Below are positions 61,468 through 64,000 of a stretch of DNA of 64,000 nt, one piece after another. A program made the translations under genes and the position numbers. The DNA is taken from assembly GCA_964398945.1 (NCBI GenBank), contig CAYNOT010000010.1:124001-188000 (forward strand), in the 5' to 3' direction. Source of the DNA: JBGTGG01 sp964398945. GTDB lineage: Bacteria > Bacteroidota > Bacteroidia > Cytophagales > Cyclobacteriaceae. Numbering within the stretch: the first letter of the stretch is position 1; every line of letters starts with the position of its first letter. The notes beneath the pieces are model-generated. The model did not search any database and was not told the DNA's origin. It saw only the letters and a list, made by a program, of their open reading frames with translations.

Positions 61468-61723
61468 AAAAACAAATCAGCCTCGGTCTGTGTCCTACAG
61501 AACGAAATTTCAAAAGAACAATGACATCAAAGAGGGATAGGATTAAGTGGTCTTTGGATTCTTTTCCCGATCCTTTTGGATTTTCAACAACTGTGGCTGA
61601 AAATCTACAGTTGTTGAATTTTGATTTCAAATGATTCGGAAAGAACCGCTGAAAAAGGGCTTGTTGGCTGGAATGAATCTTGCTGTTTTTGATTGGACAA
61701 TTTTGTTTGAAATAATGGTGAGT

Positions 61724-62110
61724 ATGAAAAAGCAGGAAATCAAGTTTATCTATAATAGCAAGAAGAAGCAGGATCGGGAAGCCTTCGGTTTGATCACAGC
61801 GTTGGACAAACATATTATCAACGAATTTGACACCAGCAAAGACCGCATGACAGAAACACAGTTAGCGGAATTGGCCCACAAGCTTTCGGTTTCCTTTGAT
61901 GACCTCTTTGATCCTAATTCAGATCAATATTCAGATAAGTTTAAATCCATTTCCGATGAAGATAAATTACTAGTGATCAATACGGATATGAGTTTGTTAA
62001 AAACGCCCATTGTTGTGCGAAGTGATGGCACCGCCACAGTTTTAAAATCACCTTTTGAAATCCATCCGCTGGATTTGGAAATTGATGGCACGAAGAACAA
62101 CCGGTTCTGA
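61724..62110 (+). CDS. ArsC/Spx-like protein lacking the catalytic cysteine
   Basis: 128 residues from the ATG at 61724 (an ATG at 61715 is an alternative; earlier codons are not supported). The thioredoxin-like ArsC family pattern is recognisable (IKFIYNSKKKQDREAFGLITAL; TETQLAELAHKLSVSFDDLFDP; LLKTPIVVRSDGTATVLKSPFEI), but the P-loop position that normally reads NPxCS is NSKKKQ, so the redox Cys is missing. It cannot be a normal arsenate reductase. It may be a regulatory member of the family. Confidence 0.75.
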   Translation: MKKQEIKFIYNSKKKQDREAFGLITALDKHIINEFDTSKDRMTETQLAELAHKLSVSFDDLFDPNSDQYSDKFKSISDEDKLLVINTDMSLLKTPIVVRSDGTATVLKSPFEIHPLDLEIDGTKNNRF

Positions 62111-62123
62111 TAGTTGTCGTCAA

Positions 62124-62876
62124 TCAAAAAAACCACAACTTCACCGCCAACACAATCACCACCGCAACCAGCATGCGCTTGATCCACACTTCACCTTTAT
62201 CAACAGACCAACGGCTGGCAAACCAACCACCGGTACCTTGTCCGATCGCGAGGATAAGTCCGGTCTTCCAAACAATTTTATCTTCGAATGCAAAAACGAG
62301 TACGGCTATTCCGGTGTAGACCAACGCTGCAAACACTTTTATGTAATTCGTTTTGATTAAACTAAACCCATGAACATTGGTCAGTAAAGCAATTACTAAA
62401 AAACCAATGCCTGCCTGGATGAACCCTCCATAAACACCCAAGAAGAAAAATCCAATCAAGCCAATGGCTTGTCGGTTCTTGCTCATCTTCTCTTCTACAA
62501 CTTTCGTTTTTTTCCTTCCTGCTACAATCGAGATTACTACCAGTATCATCACGATAGCGAGAATACGATTAAACAATTCATCTGGGATATCAACTGCTAA
62601 CTTTGCTCCAAGAAATCCTCCGGCCAACGAAGCAACCCCCAGGTACAAACTGTAGGGCATCGGTATCGAAACGCCCTTGCTTTTGAATCCGCCAACAGCG
62701 GTAATATTTTGTACCAGGATGGCAACACGGTTCGTTCCGTTGGCAACAGTTCCGGGCAAGCCAAGAAAAATCAATACAGGTAATGAGATCAAAGAACCTC
62801 CTCCAGCAATAGTATTAATGGCCCCGGCTAAAACGCCAATGGCAATGATGAAGAGGGGTTCGAGTAGTTCCGACAT
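62124..62876 (-). CDS. TauE/SafE-family exporter
   Basis: 250 residues, about eight membrane helices in two repeats. Typical motifs: GVLAGAINTIAGGGSLISLPVLIFLGLP (interrupted) near the N-terminus and the matching GVYGGFIQAGIGFLVIALL in the second half. The family exports sulfite, sulfoacetate or other organosulfonates. No sulfur genes are adjacent, so the substrate is open. Convergent with the ArsC-like gene. Confidence 0.92.
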   Translation of the reverse strand: MSELLEPLFIIAIGVLAGAINTIAGGGSLISLPVLIFLGLPGTVANGTNRVAILVQNITAVGGFKSKGVSIPMPYSLYLGVASLAGGFLGAKLAVDIPDELFNRILAIVMILVVISIVAGRKKTKVVEEKMSKNRQAIGLIGFFFLGVYGGFIQAGIGFLVIALLTNVHGFSLIKTNYIKVFAALVYTGIAVLVFAFEDKIVWKTGLILAIGQGTGGWFASRWSVDKGEVWIKRMLVAVVIVLAVKLWFF

Positions 62877-62940
62877 TTTCCTGGATCAAATATATTAAAT
62901 TGAAATTGTAACCGTTATGCTATCGACCTAAACCCTCTCT

Positions 62941-64000
62941 ATGAAATATGTTTTCCTTTTTGTGGGCATCAGCCTGTCAGTTAGTGGATACACACAGTAC
63001 AATCCAAAAAACCGGAAGGTATTTCAACTGTCATTAGTTCCGGGAATCAGTACCAATGGATTTCACCCCGCTACTTACAGAAATATACTATCTATTAATT
63101 TGCTTTCAGGATATTCCGCAGGAACGGATTTGTTGGAGATCGGATTGATTTCGAACCATACGGAATTGGAAGTTCGTGGATTGCAGTTTGCAGGCGTTGC
63201 CAACACCGTTGGTATCAATGCCTTTGCAGGATTGACGGACAAAGAACAAGCAGATAAAATCCGGGCGGGCTTTGAGGCCAACCTTACAGGCGGACAGTTT
63301 GCCGGGTTTTCCAATATTGTGATCACGAATGTTTTTGGTTTTCAGATCGCTGGGTTTTCAAATACTGCGGGTGGTGCATTGTTTGGTTTGCAGTTGAGCG
63401 GCATTGCCAATGTGGTGCATAAATATTCTTTCGGTGTGCAGCTTGCAGGGTTGATCAACAACTCTCATGACTCGATGGATGGCGTTCAAATTTCAACTTT
63501 GTTTAATCACACAACAGGTGGTTTGTATGGAATACAGATTGGCGCTTTCAACAATGTGGGCTTTATTGAAGGTGTGAATTCGTATGCCAACGATGATCCT
63601 ACGGGTTTGCAAATTGGTTTGTTTAACTATGCGAAAAAAATGAACGGCTTTCAAATCGGGTTGGTCAATATTGGTAAGAGCATGCAGGGAACACAAATCG
63701 GATTGATCAATATTTATCAGGGAGGAAAAGACATTGACACACGCGATGGTACTTCTATTGGATTATTGAATTTTGGTGAATCGGTGTTTTTGTCTGCTGG
63801 CGCAAACGAACTTTTCAATCTTCAAACAGAATTGTCGACCGGTACTTTTAAGAATGCAAGGATATTACGGGAGATTAAAAACAAGTATGTACAAAACGGA
63901 TTGATTTATTCTAAAAATTTTGATGCGATTGCTTTTAGCAATACGGCCTGGGCAATTGGCTACAGTTTAAAAAAATATTACTTCAACAGGTCTTCTGTTC
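62941..64000 (+). CDS. Surface-repeat protein (LA_2272-like), 3' truncated by window edge
   Basis: An open frame from the ATG at 62941 runs to the last base. A signal peptide (MKYVFLFVGISLSVSGYTQ) is followed by a soluble part and then many short beta repeats of the form GxQxxGxxN: FGFQIAGFSNTAGG, LFGLQLSGIANVVH, FGVQLAGLINN, LYGIQIGAFNNVG, TGLQIGLFNYAK, GFQIGLVNIG, GTQIGLINIY. These resemble the LA_2272-type surface repeats. Probably an outer-membrane or surface protein; function unknown. 64 bp separate it from the divergent TauE-family gene. Confidence 0.82.
   Translation, partial: MKYVFLFVGISLSVSGYTQYNPKNRKVFQLSLVPGISTNGFHPATYRNILSINLLSGYSAGTDLLEIGLISNHTELEVRGLQFAGVANTVGINAFAGLTDKEQADKIRAGFEANLTGGQFAGFSNIVITNVFGFQIAGFSNTAGGALFGLQLSGIANVVHKYSFGVQLAGLINNSHDSMDGVQISTLFNHTTGGLYGIQIGAFNNVGFIEGVNSYANDDPTGLQIGLFNYAKKMNGFQIGLVNIGKSMQGTQIGLINIYQGGKDIDTRDGTSIGLLNFGESVFLSAGANELFNLQTELSTGTFKNARILREIKNKYVQNGLIYSKNFDAIAFSNTAWAIGYSLKKYYFNRSSV

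Overview
The window is a stretch of chromosome from a member of the Bacteroidota, most likely Cytophagales. The signs are: a type IX secretion C-terminal sorting domain on an exported glycosidase; a one-polypeptide hybrid two-component system (propeller-Y_Y_Y-HisKA-HATPase-REC-AraC); an exosortase of the XrtN type with its VIT-domain partner; the Bacteroidota-type GlmU-like protein; LuxR/DUF4199 and CreD/winged-helix pairs; and promoters of the Bacteroidota form TTG-N17..20-TAnnTTTG in front of several genes. No rRNA, CRISPR array, plasmid or phage functions were seen. Gene order is mostly ordinary chromosomal, with short accessory pockets.

Layout. 1-9.0 kb (+): 3' part of a GH26 mannanase, the hybrid regulator, a histidine-kinase-like membrane protein without an ATPase domain, and an orphan MacB/FtsX-type permease. 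9.05-12.34 kb (-): a phospho-signalling operon (CHASE3 kinase, receiver, receiver-kinase) followed by two tiny membrane proteins. 12.66 kb: tRNA-Pro with an unusual A34 anticodon and a terminator, followed by an AbiE-type toxin-antitoxin pair with a long inverted-repeat operator, and a gene remnant. 14.7-20.5 kb (-): an SLC12-like cation-chloride cotransporter fused to coiled coils and an NTPase/winged-helix module (1692 aa), followed 22 bp later by an MscS-like channel. 20.7-25.4 kb: carboxypeptidase-regulatory-domain protein, ArsR regulator, AI-2E family permease, YjjG nucleotidase, pruA. 25.45-31.3 kb (-): XrtN substrate and exosortase, CreD, and a winged-helix regulator plus membrane protein that share an AAAGTACTTT operator with creD.

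31.4-32.2 kb: a tandem arrangement of an intact tRNA-Asn, two partial tRNA-Asn copies, terminators, and one intact plus one decayed GIY-YIG nuclease gene. The intact nuclease takes its last codons and stop from the tRNA anticodon arm. 32.7-42.8 kb: Hsp20, HtrA/Deg protease, ALDH7 with a 19-bp palindromic operator, single-domain response regulator, a helical-repeat protein, WG-repeat protein, PafA-like phosphatase. 42.83-43.58 kb: an integron-cassette-like unit (outer-membrane barrel gene plus an attC-like site), then an AT-rich overlapping SPFH / NAD-kinase-like gene pair and a cluster of palindromic repeats. 46-52.6 kb (-): sodium-dependent transporter, then a co-directional block running glmU-like, holB, hemC, cyclophilin, RmlD-like reductase. 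52.6-53.75 kb: PIN toxin with small downstream antitoxin, a 133-bp MITE-like element and a frameshifted RelE/ParE toxin remnant. 53.8-64 kb: rpmE2 with a strong promoter and structured leader, Wzi-like outer-membrane protein, MsbA-type exporter, ComM/YifB ATPase, LuxR/DUF4199 pair, a cysteine-less ArsC-like protein, TauE-family exporter, and the 5' part of a surface-repeat protein cut by the window edge.

The strongest candidates for something undescribed are the tRNA-Asn/GIY-YIG array (31.4-32.2 kb), the cotransporter-NTPase fusion with its MscS partner (14.7-20.5 kb), and the solitary integron-like cassette (42.83-43.58 kb). All family calls were made by reading motifs; no database search was run.
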